From contig NZ_VWWJ01000005.1 in the NCBI RefSeq assembly GCF_011753055.1, positions 343,422-407,421 of the forward strand: DNA of 64,000 bases. Reading direction: 5' to 3'. Positions 25,716 to 34,642 of the stretch are shown here, in pieces. Position numbers and translations under genes: made by a program. Each line of letters opens with the position of its first letter. The first letter of the stretch is position 1. A model generated the notes under the pieces. That model did not search any database. It had not been told where the DNA came from and saw only the letters and a list, made by a program, of their open reading frames with translations. The stretch comes from Burkholderia sp. Ax-1719 (GTDB lineage Bacteria > Pseudomonadota > Gammaproteobacteria > Burkholderiales > Burkholderiaceae).

Positions 25716-27311
25716 GTGACTTCTACCCATTCCCCCTTGCCGTTTCGCGACGCGCTGCTGGCCATGCTCGGCATCGGCCTCGTCAACATGCTGGTCGCGC
25801 TCGATCAGACCGTCGTCAGTACCGCCTTGCCGTCGATCGTCGCCGAACTGCACGGTTTCCAGTATTACGCGTGGATCGCGAGCGCCTATCTGCTGGCGTC
25901 AGTGGTGACCGTGCCCGTGTTCGGCCGGCTCGGCGATTATTTTGGGCGCAAGCGTTTCGTGCTGGCGGCCGTGATTGTGTTCACAGTGGCTTCGGTGCTG
26001 TGCGGCCTCGCCACCGACATGCGCTTCCTGGCGGCGGCGCGCGCGTTGCAGGGCGTGGGCGGCGGCATGATGGTAGGCACCGCGTTCGCCTCGATCCCCG
26101 ATCTGTTTCCTGACCCGCGCGCCCGCGTGCGCTGGCAGGTGGTGATGGCGGCGGCCTACGGCATCGGCACGGCGGCGGGGCCGTCACTGGGCGGCTGGCT
26201 TTCCGAGCATTTCGGCTGGCGTTCGACCTTCATGGTCAATCTGCCGGTGGGCGCGCTGGCGCTGTACTTCATCTGGGCCCATCTGCCGGCTTATCGTCCT
26301 GCGCGCACGGGCGAGGTGCGGATCGACTGGACCGGAGCGGTGCTGGTCGCGCTCGTGCTGGGCGGCTTTCAGACTGTCATCGAGGCAGTGCCCAAAGACG
26401 GACTGACGACGGGCAATCTCGTGCTGATCGTGCTGGTCGCCATCGGCGCGGCGGCGCTGCTCGTGTGCGAGCGGCGCGCCACGCACCCGATCATTCCGCT
26501 CGATCTCTTTCGCGACCCGCAGCTCGTCACGCTATTTACCTTGTCGACGCTGTCCGGCTTCGTGATGTTCTCGCTGATCTTCTTTGCGCCGCTGCTGCTG
26601 CAAGGCGGTTTCGGACTGTCGCCGCAGCAGGCCGGCCTGCTGGCAACGCCGATCGCGGCGTGTATCGCGCTGGGCAGCCTCGTCAACACGCGCATCGTGA
26701 TTCACCTGAAAAAGCCGACTGCCATCCTGAGCGTCGGCTTCGGCCTGCTAGTGGCGGCTTCGGTAGGACTGGCGTTTACCACGCGCAGCACGTCTTATCT
26801 GTGGCTCGAACTCTCGATGGCCGCGGTGGGCATCGGACTCGGTTTCATCCTCAACAATCTCAATATCTTCGGCCAGGAGATTGCCGGGCGCGAGCGATTT
26901 GGCATTACCACGGCGCTGCTGCAATCGACGCGCATGGTGGGCGGCATGCTCGGCACCAGCATCGTGGCGACGATCGTGAACCATCGTTATGCGGCGGGCA
27001 TTGGCGACGCGCTTGCCGTGCTCGGCGCACCAGGCGCGGCGCGCTGGCAGCCGCAACTGTCCGACCCGCGCGTGCTGATCGATCCGGCGCTGCGCGACGG
27101 ACTAACGCTCCATATGAAGGCGGCGGGCCTCGATGGCGCGGCGTTGATCGAGGCGGTGCGGCATGTGCTGGTCGATGCCATCCATTTGGGTATCGGCCTA
27201 ACCGGCTTCGCCGCGCTGGTTGCGGCGTTGTGTGTACGCCGCATTTCGCATATCCGTTTCGGCCGCGCCGCCGCATCTGCACCGGCGGATACGCCGGCCG
27301 AACCGGAATAA
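25716..27311 (+). CDS. MFS multidrug exporter, DHA2 (EmrB/QacA) family
   Basis: 531 aa from a GTG at 25716; the reading frame continues back to 25611, so the start is uncertain. About 14 TM helices. TM1 LLAMLGIGLVNMLVALDQTVVSTALP and motif A FGRLGDYFGRKRF are typical of DHA2 exporters, and the motif-C-like TM5 region (MAAAYGIGTAAGPSLGGWL) is present. It would expel drugs or metabolites using the proton gradient from the inner membrane. No membrane-fusion (EmrA-like) or outer-membrane partner is adjacent, so it may act alone. Confidence 0.9.
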   Translation: MTSTHSPLPFRDALLAMLGIGLVNMLVALDQTVVSTALPSIVAELHGFQYYAWIASAYLLASVVTVPVFGRLGDYFGRKRFVLAAVIVFTVASVLCGLATDMRFLAAARALQGVGGGMMVGTAFASIPDLFPDPRARVRWQVVMAAAYGIGTAAGPSLGGWLSEHFGWRSTFMVNLPVGALALYFIWAHLPAYRPARTGEVRIDWTGAVLVALVLGGFQTVIEAVPKDGLTTGNLVLIVLVAIGAAALLVCERRATHPIIPLDLFRDPQLVTLFTLSTLSGFVMFSLIFFAPLLLQGGFGLSPQQAGLLATPIAACIALGSLVNTRIVIHLKKPTAILSVGFGLLVAASVGLAFTTRSTSYLWLELSMAAVGIGLGFILNNLNIFGQEIAGRERFGITTALLQSTRMVGGMLGTSIVATIVNHRYAAGIGDALAVLGAPGAARWQPQLSDPRVLIDPALRDGLTLHMKAAGLDGAALIEAVRHVLVDAIHLGIGLTGFAALVAALCVRRISHIRFGRAAASAPADTPAEPE

Positions 27312-27471
27312 CTGTCGTTTTTATCTCACGTGTTGATCGTGCAAGCGATCCGCCCGCTGCGGTGGTTTCGGCCACCTTCGGCACAATTCGTCAGACAAAA
27401 GTGTAAGCTAGCTGACGGGTGCCGCGGATCGCGACACGAAAAACAGGTCGATTTTCGACATTGCGACGACA

Positions 27472-28062
27472 TCAAGCAGCGTCGGCCATCTGACCGAAGA
27501 GCGCATTGCGGGTCTGGGCGCTGACCGCGATTTCCAGCGCCACGGCGTTTTCCACGCCGATGCGCACCGGCGCGCCAAGGCGTCCCACTTCGATGCCGGT
27601 GCGGCGCAGCATGCGCTCGATCGGCGTCGTCGTGACCGTTACGTAGCGCGAAATCCCCATGCGGTCGGCGAACCAGACCAGCGAATGGATCGCGCGCATC
27701 GTCACTTCCGCAAATCCAAAGGCCTGCTCGTTGCTGGATTCAATGGCGAAGCGGCTCAGTTCCCAGATGTTGCGACCCGTTGGCGCATCGTTGCCATGCA
27801 GAAGCTGTGGGAAGGTGTCGCGCAGCATGTTGGGTCCTTCGGTGGGCATGAGACGCCAGCAGCCCCGAACCTTGCCGCCTCCATCCTGAATCAGCATGTA
27901 GTGGGGTCCAAGTGCGTCATACCCATCGATTTCCATACCGGCGATGGTGGGAATATCCCAGCCCATGCGGTCACGGAACACCCGCGCCCGCAGTCGATAC
28001 ATCTCGTTGATGTCCTCGTTGTCGAATTCCTGACGCAGTCCGATCCGAATCGCAGCTTGCAT
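27472..28062 (-). CDS. Acyl-homoserine-lactone synthase, LuxI family (BraI-like)
   Basis: 196 aa. Conserved LuxI residues are visible: R-x2-F-x4-W in RLRARVFRDRMGWD, the acidic residues of EIDGYDALGPHY, and the ELSRFAI motif. The enzyme makes N-acyl homoserine lactone from S-adenosylmethionine and acyl-ACP. With rsaL and luxR it forms the same arrangement as the BraI-RsaL-BraR system conserved in Paraburkholderia, which uses long 3-oxo-acyl signals. A lux-box-like site lies 74 bp upstream. Signal chain length cannot be read here. Confidence 0.92.
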   Translation of the reverse strand: MQAAIRIGLRQEFDNEDINEMYRLRARVFRDRMGWDIPTIAGMEIDGYDALGPHYMLIQDGGGKVRGCWRLMPTEGPNMLRDTFPQLLHGNDAPTGRNIWELSRFAIESSNEQAFGFAEVTMRAIHSLVWFADRMGISRYVTVTTTPIERMLRRTGIEVGRLGAPVRIGVENAVALEIAVSAQTRNALFGQMADAA

Positions 28063-28136
28063 GACAACTCTCCCTTTTTGGTGTGGAGGGGGCAGCGGTA
28101 TGGATCGAAAGCTATGCGTATTGGATATAAAAAAAC

Positions 28137-28156
28137 ACCTATCCAGATAGGTAGGT
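28137..28156. promoter_or_regulatory. lux box in the luxI-rsaL divergent promoter
   Basis: ACCTATCCAGATAGGTAGGT has the CT-N12-AG core of LasR-type lux boxes and perfect outer arms ACCTA/TAGGT. It also contains a second perfect dyad, ACCTATC and GATAGGT (28137-28152). The site is 74 bp from luxI and 74 bp from rsaL, so one LuxR dimer could activate both. Confidence 0.7.
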
Positions 28157-28230
28157 GCGCAGGGAGGGGCAGTTCAGGAGAATGGCTGGGCGGCGTCACT
28201 CAACAGGCATATCTGACAGCGAGATACAAA

Positions 28231-28560
28231 ATGGAACTTCTGGACAATCAATGGCAGGCGGGCACGAACTCCCTTCACAATGCGGGGGACCTCTCGTCGG
28301 TAATCGACCGTGTCCTGATCATCGCGTATCGGAAAAAGAAGAAAGAAAGCCAGCGCCGTTTCTGGGCGCGGTTCGGCGTGACGCAGTCGCGCGGCAGCCG
28401 TTTTGAATCGGGCGCGGAAATTCCGCCGCCGGTTTCGATTCTGCTGGGGCTTTACTTCAACAAGACGATTTCCGATGGCGATCTTGGCCGTGCCGAGCGC
28501 GTGCTGCGCCGTCCGGACCTGCCGTCATCGTCGATGATGATGCTCAGCCCGGGTCAATAA
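28231..28560 (+). CDS. rsaL: RsaL-like quorum-sensing repressor
   Basis: 109 aa from the ATG at 28231; upstream in-frame sequence antisense to luxI is not expected to be coding. The core KKKKESQRRFWARFGVTQSRGSRFESG followed by IPPPVSILLGLYF closely matches RsaL of Pseudomonas, a helix-turn-helix repressor that binds the luxI promoter and limits signal production. As in lasR-rsaL-lasI, it lies between luxR and luxI and is transcribed opposite to both. Its 3' end overlaps the luxR 3' end by 17 bp. Confidence 0.9.
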   Translation: MELLDNQWQAGTNSLHNAGDLSSVIDRVLIIAYRKKKKESQRRFWARFGVTQSRGSRFESGAEIPPPVSILLGLYFNKTISDGDLGRAERVLRRPDLPSSSMMMLSPGQ

Positions 28561-29287
28561 GACCCATCTGGGTAGCAATCACGGCAGCCGCACGCCGTGA
28601 GTTCACGCCGAACTTCCCGCGAATGTTCTTCATGTGGAAGTTCACGACTGCTTCGGAGCAGTTGAGAATGTGCGAAATTTCCCAGGTGGACTTGCCGAGG
28701 GCGGTCCACTTGAGACATTCTTTTTCGCGCGGCGTGAGTTTGGGAATCAGCGATTGAGCGTGGTCGCTCAGATGCCGCTGGCTGGTGTCGAGCACCAGAT
28801 CGCGCAGCAGCACGAGATTGGGCAGCGCACGGTTGACGTCCTGCCAGAACGAGTCCGACGGGCTCGCATCATTCACGAAGCACAGCATGCCCGCCTCCTG
28901 GCGCGGGCCGTGGATCGGCAGGGTAATGCCGGCGCGCAGCCCGTGGGCGCGGGCTTCTTCGTACATCGTTTGCTGCTGCTCGGTGGCAAACAGTTCCGGC
29001 GACCAGATCAACGGCGACGACCGCGTCGTGCAGTGCGCGACGGTCGGGTCGAAATACGCCATGTTGTGATCGTTATAGGATTGCCGCCAGGCCGACGAGT
29101 AATTCGTCCGGATGAACGCGTCTTCTAGCCGCATACCGGGACGCGGCAGGATCGCCAGCATGACCTGGCCAAAACCCCACGAACTGGCGAGCTGAGACAC
29201 CGCGTCGAACCACGCCGAATCCTCGGGTGCGTCGAGCACGGAAGACATCTGCTCAATGAAATGTAGAGGCACGTCAAGACTCTCCAT
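28544..29287 (-). CDS. LuxR-type quorum-sensing regulator (BraR-like)
   Basis: 247 aa. The autoinducer domain has the canonical residues in SSAWRQSYNDHNMAYFDP (Trp, Tyr, Asp-Pro) and the downstream Trp of PLIW. The C-terminal GerE helix-turn-helix is LTPREKECLKWTALGKSTWEISHILNCSEAVVNFHMKNI. It should bind the long-chain AHL made by the neighbouring LuxI and activate through the lux box at 28137. Full length and all key residues are intact, so it is not an orphan degenerate regulator. Confidence 0.93.
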   Translation of the reverse strand: MESLDVPLHFIEQMSSVLDAPEDSAWFDAVSQLASSWGFGQVMLAILPRPGMRLEDAFIRTNYSSAWRQSYNDHNMAYFDPTVAHCTTRSSPLIWSPELFATEQQQTMYEEARAHGLRAGITLPIHGPRQEAGMLCFVNDASPSDSFWQDVNRALPNLVLLRDLVLDTSQRHLSDHAQSLIPKLTPREKECLKWTALGKSTWEISHILNCSEAVVNFHMKNIRGKFGVNSRRAAAVIATQMGLIDPG

Positions 29288-29782
29288 CGGCGGTGGGCCA
29301 GACCGCAGGCGTCACTCGGGCGATATGCTGCTGCCCTTGCTAGCCTCGCTTCTTATGATGTAACAATTTATCACTAAATTCCGCAATGATCGCCTTTATC
29401 CCCTGGCAATGCTGGCTTTGCGCCAGGGATTTGCCCGGCCTTTGGGGAAGTCCCTGACGTAAAACGGGACGTTTCTGAACAAAAGTGCGTGTTTGACCTG
29501 TCTATGCGTGCTTACAGCAAGATAGGGCGGAATTGCATTTCAGCTTTCATTACCGATTTAGCAAATCGCTAAATCGTAATTGGCAATAATCGTTACCGAC
29601 TGCATTGCCTTAATCGGCCACTCACCGTCATTCGCCGGATGCATTTTTTTGCACCCGGCGATTTTGTTATTCAAAACGCATAAAGTTTGAACCGGTTTGC
29701 AAATTTGCGGTAAACGCAACACAACCGCATGCCGAAACACGTTCGTCATGCGGGCATGCATGCGTCGCTGTATTGCAGCGCG
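29288..29782. other. AT-richer intergenic region with inverted repeats
   Basis: 495 bp with no convincing gene. Two dyads stand out: CCCTGGC (29401-29407) with GCCAGGG (29422-29428), and CGATTTAGC (29554-29562) with GCTAAATCG (29568-29576). Base composition is clearly lower in GC than the flanks. It serves as the luxR promoter region on one side and the 3' flank of the DUF3005-like gene on the other. Confidence 0.5.
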
Positions 29783-30235
29783 TCAATTCTTGCGGTGCAA
29801 CTCGAAAACGCGCGTTGGGCGTAGATGGTTCATGGCGTAGTGCAGCCGACCGGGGCTGCGCCGTTGCACCGGCACGCGGGAATCGGTGAGTTCGCCGTCG
29901 AGTTCGTAGGGTATTTCCGCGGCGGTCATGCCCAGGTCCACGGCCTCGAAGTCGGTCTGGGTGGCAAACGGCATGCGGTGCGCGAGGCCGCGGCTGTCGA
30001 ATCCCGCCAGTCCGTCGCCGCTTTCGGGCACGCTGTCGTCGAGCGAAGCATTGCTGTTAGTGATTTCATCGGGGCCGATCAACCCAGCGCCGGCCAGGCG
30101 CGCGGCTTCGCGATTCTTCCCGTCGGTGTCGACGGTGCTGTCATGGGTGCGGTCGTTGTGCGATTCCGCGCTGCGCGGCGGCGCGGTGGGGGCCGGCATG
30201 GACGCCGGACGACGGGTGCCATCGGAAGGAGCCAT
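29783..30235 (-). CDS. DUF3005-like protein
   Basis: 150 aa from the ATG at 30235, which has a strong GGAGGACAGACC leader; the frame is open further upstream but without protein-like sequence. The protein is hydrophilic and rich in D, S and P, with the conserved-looking blocks DEITNSNASLDDSVPE, DGLAGFDSRG and RSPGRLHYAMNHLRPTRVFEL. I recall this pattern from the Burkholderia-restricted family DUF3005. No signal peptide, TM helix or catalytic motif is visible. Function unknown. Confidence 0.75.
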   Translation of the reverse strand: MAPSDGTRRPASMPAPTAPPRSAESHNDRTHDSTVDTDGKNREAARLAGAGLIGPDEITNSNASLDDSVPESGDGLAGFDSRGLAHRMPFATQTDFEAVDLGMTAAEIPYELDGELTDSRVPVQRRSPGRLHYAMNHLRPTRVFELHRKN

Positions 30236-30552
30236 GGTCTGTCCTCCAGGAGGAAAGGGGCAAAAAAGTGTCTGCTGCAACCTGCTAACCGATGCCGAGC
30301 AAGAGCCGTTCCAGCGCGCTTGCTGTGGACCCAGAATCCGGCGGAAAAGCAAGCCCGACCGCCAGGAAAACGCTTCCAGCCGCCGCGGATTTTTTTCGTT
30401 GGATCGCCGTATTTCCTCGGAGTATGATCCTCTTTCAACGAGTTGGCGCGCTTTAGATAGACGGTCCCACGGAGGATCGCCGCTGTGGCTTTGCCGCACG
30501 ATCCTGTCGCGCCTACGAAAACGGACAAGGCAGTCAGGGGCGGACGAGACAC
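30236..30552. other. Divergent promoter region, no gene seen
   Basis: 317 bp between the DUF3005-like gene (-) and a small ORF (+). Apart from the ribosome site at 30240-30255 for the minus-strand gene and an AT stretch around 30389-30440, I see no operator or RNA structure. Confidence 0.35.
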
Positions 30553-30786
30553 ATGCACTTCGACGCTGCATTCACGCATCGCGGCTATTTGCTCAATTGC
30601 GCGCCCGCACGCGCCGGCGACGGCACGTATCAACCCTATGTGGTGATTTCGCGCTCCAGCGACGGCGAGCTGGTTGCCAACCGTTTCTTCCCCGCCGAAC
30701 TACGTTTTCCAGACGAAGCCGCCGCCATCGCCCATGCGCGCGACTGGGCCGTGCGCTGGATCGACGCCAGCAGCGTGACGCTCTGA
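30553..30786 (+). CDS. Small conserved-looking hypothetical protein
   Basis: 77 aa starting MHFDAAFTHRGYLLNCAPARA, with the block YQPYVVISRSSDGELVANRFFP and an A-rich helical end. The pattern (a beta-rich start with PYVVISR and a final amphipathic helix) resembles small cytoplasmic proteins common in Burkholderia, but I cannot name a family. It ends 110 bp before the serine acetyltransferase gene on the same strand. No signal or membrane segment. Confidence 0.6.
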   Translation: MHFDAAFTHRGYLLNCAPARAGDGTYQPYVVISRSSDGELVANRFFPAELRFPDEAAAIAHARDWAVRWIDASSVTL

Positions 30787-30896
30787 TCCTGCGAGGCGTC
30801 GCCCAGGGCACCTTCGGCGAACTATTCCAAAAAGCGGTAACCTCTGGGGTCGATACACTTCCATGCGATGGGCGCTCTTGCCGTCGCCGCATCACC

Positions 30897-31865
30897 ATGT
30901 CAAATGCCGCTTTGCCCCCGTCTACCGGTTCATCCGCTTCGTCCGCTTCTTCCGCTTCGTCCGATTGGGGCCTCGAACAGATCGTCGCCGATCTGCGCGC
31001 GTCGCGCGAAGAACGTCACCGCACGCGCCATCCGCTGGGCATTCGCGAACTGCCTTCGCGCGAAGCCGTGGTCAATATCGTGGCAGGCCTGCGCGCCGCG
31101 CTCTTTCCCACGCACTACGGCGCGCCCGATCTGACCGACGAGAGCGTCGATTATTACGTCGGTCATACGCTCGAAAGCACGCTGCGCCTGCTCGCCGAGC
31201 AGATCCGACGCGCCCTGCGTTTCCTGCCGGAAAATGCCGATGCCAGCGACGATGTCCTGCGCGCCCGCGCCTTCAAGGTGGCGCGCGAATTCGGCCATCA
31301 ACTGCCGGATATCCGCGCGCTGCTGGTGAGCGACATCCAGGCCGCCTTCACCGGCGATCCGGCCGCGCAGCACATTACCGAAATCCTGCTCTGCTATCCC
31401 GGCGTCTGGGCGATGACGCACCATCGGCTCGCGCATGCCCTGCATCGGCTGGGCGTGCCGCTGCTCGCACGTTTCATCAACGAGATCGCGCATTCGGCCA
31501 CGGGTATCGACATTCACCCCGGCGCACAGATTGCGTCGAGCTTCTTCATCGACCACGGCACCGGCGTGGTGATCGGCGAAACGGCCATCATCGGCGAGCG
31601 GGTGCGCGTGTATCAGGCGGTGACGCTGGGCGCGAAGAGTTTTGCCGCCGATCTGGACGGCACGCTGGTGAAGGGCAATGCACGCCATCCGATCGTCGAG
31701 GACGACGTGGTGATCTACGCGGGCGCGACCATTCTGGGCCGCGTGACGATCGGGCGTGGTTCGGTAATTGGCGGGAACGTGTGGCTCACGCATAGCGTGC
31801 CGCCGGGCAGCAGCGTGCGCCAGGGCAAGATCCGCGAGATCGAGCGCGGCGACGAAACGCCCTGA
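30897..31865 (+). CDS. Serine O-acetyltransferase (EpsC/CysE type)
   Basis: 322 aa from the ATG at 30897. After a Ser/Ala-rich stretch of about 20 residues comes a helical domain, then the left-handed beta-helix acyltransferase core with hexapeptide repeats: GIDIHPGAQIASSFFIDHGTGVVIGETAIIGERVRVYQAV and GATILGRVTIGRGSVIGGNVW. The His-Gly-Thr-Gly active-site segment typical of serine acetyltransferases is present. It makes O-acetylserine for cysteine synthesis. Longer than CysE (about 270 aa), in line with the EpsC group. Confidence 0.92.
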   Translation: MSNAALPPSTGSSASSASSASSDWGLEQIVADLRASREERHRTRHPLGIRELPSREAVVNIVAGLRAALFPTHYGAPDLTDESVDYYVGHTLESTLRLLAEQIRRALRFLPENADASDDVLRARAFKVAREFGHQLPDIRALLVSDIQAAFTGDPAAQHITEILLCYPGVWAMTHHRLAHALHRLGVPLLARFINEIAHSATGIDIHPGAQIASSFFIDHGTGVVIGETAIIGERVRVYQAVTLGAKSFAADLDGTLVKGNARHPIVEDDVVIYAGATILGRVTIGRGSVIGGNVWLTHSVPPGSSVRQGKIREIERGDETP

Positions 31866-31892
31866 AGAAAGCCCCTTGTTTTGCAGGGCCGC

Positions 31893-31924
31893 GCGGGACA
31901 TTGTTCGTCAGGGCAATGTCCCGC
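31893..31924. terminator. Hairpin terminator after the serine acetyltransferase gene
   Basis: GCGGGACATTG (31893-31903) and CAATGTCCCGC (31914-31924) are perfect 11-bp arms with a 10-base loop, followed by GTCTGCTTTT. It sits 28 bp after the stop and just before the convergent folE stop. Confidence 0.75.
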
Positions 31925-31938
31925 GTCTGCTTTTGCGC

Positions 31939-32607
31939 TTAGGTATTCGGCACGCTCATCACGCCGGGACTGCCCACGATCGAGAGAAATTCGCGGCGCG
32001 TGGAAGGGTCGCTGCGGAACGTGCCGAGCATCCGAGACGTCACCATCGTCACGCCGGCCTTGTGCACGCCGCGCGTGGACATGCACTGGTGCGCGGCTTC
32101 GAGGATCACGCCCACGCCCTTGGGCTGCAGCACTTCGTTGAGCGTGTCGGCAATCTGCGCGGTCATCTTCTCCTGGATCTGCAGACGCTTGGCGAAGGCG
32201 TCGACCAGACGCGCGAGCTTTGAAATCCCCACCACGCGATGCTCGGGCAGATAGGCGACGTGCGCACGGCCGATGATCGGCACCATATGGTGTTCGCAGT
32301 AGCTCTCGAAGCGGATGTCCTTCAGCACGATCATTTCGTCGTAGCCGTCGACTTCCGAGAACGTGCGCGACAGGATCTCGCGCGGATCGTGCTCATAGCC
32401 CGCGAAAAATTCTTCGTAGGAGCGAACGACGCGCGCGGGCGTATCGAGCAGACCTTCGCGCGAGGGATCGTCGCCGGCCCAGCGCAGCAGCACGCGCACC
32501 GCGTCTTCCGCTTCTTCGCGCGAGGGGCGCGCGATAGCCACAGGCGCAGTTTCGATGTTGGACTTCGGCTTACGTTTCTTCTTTTCCGCGTTCTTTTCGT
32601 CGCTCAT
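31939..32607 (-). CDS. folE: GTP cyclohydrolase I
   Basis: 222 aa. It converts GTP to 7,8-dihydroneopterin triphosphate, the first step of folate synthesis, and also feeds preQ0/queuosine synthesis. Zinc ligands and the catalytic region are visible in [29 protein letters not shown] and in [20 protein letters not shown] lysine-rich N-terminal tail ([13 protein letters not shown]) precedes the fold. The gene is monocistronic here, convergent with the serine acetyltransferase gene. Confidence 0.96.
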   Translation of the reverse strand: MSDEKNAEKKKRKPKSNIETAPVAIARPSREEAEDAVRVLLRWAGDDPSREGLLDTPARVVRSYEEFFAGYEHDPREILSRTFSEVDGYDEMIVLKDIRFESYCEHHMVPIIGRAHVAYLPEHRVVGISKLARLVDAFAKRLQIQEKMTAQIADTLNEVLQPKGVGVILEAAHQCMSTRGVHKAGVTMVTSRMLGTFRSDPSTRREFLSIVGSPGVMSVPNT

Positions 32608-32711
32608 GCAGAGGCTCCTGTCAGGTGGCCCGCGCCCATGCGACGCGCGCCACGAACGCGCATTGTTCCACGATTTTCAAGCCCTCGCGCAGAGCGCTTT
32701 CTTTCCGCACA

Positions 32712-33635
32712 TCACTTGGGCCATTCGTCCATCGCGTCGTTGAACAGCTCGGCGACCACGCTGCGCAGCCACGCGCCGCGCGGCGTGTTGTGAAACTTGC
32801 GATGCCAGTGTTGCTTGAGATCGAAGCGGGGCAGCGGCAGCGGCGGCTCGACCAGCGTGATCGAGGCGTGCTCGGAGACATAGGCAAAGCCGATCGCGTG
32901 CGGCACCGTCGCGATCAGATCGGTGCGCGTGAGAATGAACGGCAGGCTCATGAAGTGGGGCGTTTCCAGCACCGCGCGCCGCCGCAGGCGATTCTTCTCC
33001 AGATACTGTTCGAGCACCTCCTGACTGCGTCCTTCGGCGCGCACCACGGCATGGCCCAGGCCGAGAAACTGTTCCATCGTCATCTGCTTGCCTGCCAGCG
33101 GATGGCCGCTGCGCATCAGGCAGATGAAGCGGTGCGTGAAGAGGCGCTGCTGGAAGAAGTTGTTACCGCCCAGATCCGGAAAGAAACCGACGGCCAGATC
33201 GACGTCGCCCGACTCCAGACCGCGCTCGACCTGGTTCGGCGGCAGCGAAACCGAACGCAGATTCGCAAACGGCGCGCGCCGCGCGAACAGTTGCAGCAGG
33301 CGCGGCAAGAACACAATTTCACCGACATCCGAAAGCGCGATGGAGAACGTGTGCGTGCTGGTGGCCGGATCGAAGTCCTGCGCTTCGAGCATGCCTTTCT
33401 CGATGCGCACGAGTGCGTCGCGCGCCGCCGGAATCAGACCGAGCGCACGCGGCGTCGGCTCCATGCCGCGCGAGGTGCGCACGAACAGCGGATCGCCGAA
33501 AAACTCACGCAGCTTGCCAAGCGCCGTGCTCACGCGCGGCTGGCTCACGCCCAGCCGTTCGGCGGCGCGGCTCACGTTGCGCGTCTCTTCCATCGCGACG
33601 AGATAGGGGATGAGATTCAGGTCGAGGTCTTGCAT
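32712..33635 (-). CDS. LysR-type regulator divergent from the pca operon
   Basis: 307 aa from the ATG at 33635 (MQDLDLNLIPYLVAMEETRNV); the frame runs further upstream but the LysR fold begins here. The helix-turn-helix is VSRAAERLGVSQPRVSTALGKLREFFGDPLFVR, of the NodD-like branch. It is not PcaQ-like in the N-terminus. Its position opposite pcaI across a 279-bp gap makes control of protocatechuate degradation the obvious role, with 3-carboxymuconate or beta-ketoadipate as possible effectors. Target is inference. Confidence 0.9.
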   Translation of the reverse strand: MQDLDLNLIPYLVAMEETRNVSRAAERLGVSQPRVSTALGKLREFFGDPLFVRTSRGMEPTPRALGLIPAARDALVRIEKGMLEAQDFDPATSTHTFSIALSDVGEIVFLPRLLQLFARRAPFANLRSVSLPPNQVERGLESGDVDLAVGFFPDLGGNNFFQQRLFTHRFICLMRSGHPLAGKQMTMEQFLGLGHAVVRAEGRSQEVLEQYLEKNRLRRRAVLETPHFMSLPFILTRTDLIATVPHAIGFAYVSEHASITLVEPPLPLPRFDLKQHWHRKFHNTPRGAWLRSVVAELFNDAMDEWPK

Positions 33636-33914
33636 GGAGCAGCGGATTGGGGATCGGCGGGCAGAAGGACTATGCTGAAGCGAGATAAACCTTAGTCGAT
33701 CAATCTGGATTGCGGATATTGGGGTATGTGCGCAGAGACGGGTTAGTGAAGGGTTAATGAAGGTCGCATGGGGTTGACCCCGCCTTGACAAGCGCGCGTT
33801 CACACTCCGATAATGCGCTGGACGTTCGCTAAACGAATCAGTGTTCGTATATAGAACTTTTCGCGATCGGGTGGCGTGGACTTTCCGCGATGCGCATCGC
33901 TTTCAGGAACAGGC

Positions 33915-34616
33915 ATGATCAACAAGATTTTTGATTCGCTTCAAGCCGCTGTCGCTGATATTCAGGACGGCGCCACGGTCATGATCGGCGGCTTCGGCAC
34001 GGCCGGCATGCCGGCGGAACTGATCGACGCGCTGATCGCGCAAGGCTCGAAAGAGCTGACGATCGTGAACAACAACGCCGGCAATGGCGACACGGGCCTG
34101 GCCGCGCTGCTCAAGGCCAAGCGGGTGCGCAAGATCATCTGCTCGTTCCCGCGCCAGACCGACTCGTATGTGTTCGACGGCCTTTATCGCGCCGGCGAAG
34201 TCGAGCTCGAACTCGTGCCGCAGGGCAACCTGGCCGAGCGCATCCGCGCGGCGGGCGCAGGCATCGGCGGCTTCTTCACGCCCACCGGCTACGGCACCAA
34301 GCTGGCCGAAGGCAAGGAAACGCGCCTGATCGACGGCCGCCACTATGTGCTGGAAGCGCCGCTGCATGCGGACTTCGCGCTCATCAAGGCGTACAAGGGC
34401 GACCGCTGGGGCAACCTGGTCTATCGCAAGACCGCGCGCAACTTCGGCCCGATCATGGCGAGCGCGGCGAAGGTAGCTATCGCGCAGGTGTCGGAAGTCG
34501 TCGAACTCGGCGCACTGGACCCTGAAAACATCGTGACGCCGGGCATTTTCGTGCAGCGCGTCGTTGAAGTGCCGCAGCCGGCGCAAGCTGCGCTGCAAGC
34601 CGCTCAGGCCGCCTGA
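33915..34616 (+). CDS. pcaI: 3-oxoadipate CoA-transferase subunit A
   Basis: 233 aa from the ATG at 33915, preceded by AGGAACAGGC. GGFGTAGMPAELIDAL is the family I CoA-transferase alpha-subunit signature, and FFTPTGYGT is the conserved glycine loop. With PcaJ it transfers CoA from succinyl-CoA to 3-oxoadipate, the penultimate step of protocatechuate breakdown. First gene of the pcaIJBDC set. Acetoacetate or other 3-oxoacid transferases look similar, but the neighbours settle the role. Confidence 0.94.
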   Translation: MINKIFDSLQAAVADIQDGATVMIGGFGTAGMPAELIDALIAQGSKELTIVNNNAGNGDTGLAALLKAKRVRKIICSFPRQTDSYVFDGLYRAGEVELELVPQGNLAERIRAAGAGIGGFFTPTGYGTKLAEGKETRLIDGRHYVLEAPLHADFALIKAYKGDRWGNLVYRKTARNFGPIMASAAKVAIAQVSEVVELGALDPENIVTPGIFVQRVVEVPQPAQAALQAAQAA

Positions 34617-34642
34617 CGCTACGGACGCTACGGAGTTAAGCA

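Noticed and set aside
27685..28230. N-terminal extension of the RsaL-like frame
   Set aside because: It is antisense to luxI and crosses the lux box; known RsaL proteins are about 80-110 aa.
29928..30896. Upstream extension of the serine acetyltransferase frame
   Set aside because: It runs antisense through the DUF3005-like gene and across another small ORF; the translated part is Arg/Ser-rich. The ATG at 30897 is a better start.
32712..33635. PcaQ identity for the LysR next to pcaIJBDC
   Set aside because: Its N-terminus does not resemble the PcaQ sequence I remember and is of the NodD-like branch, so no gene name was given.
33636..33803. N-terminal extension of the pca-linked LysR frame
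   Set aside because: LysR proteins begin close to their helix-turn-helix; the extra residues lie in the divergent promoter region.
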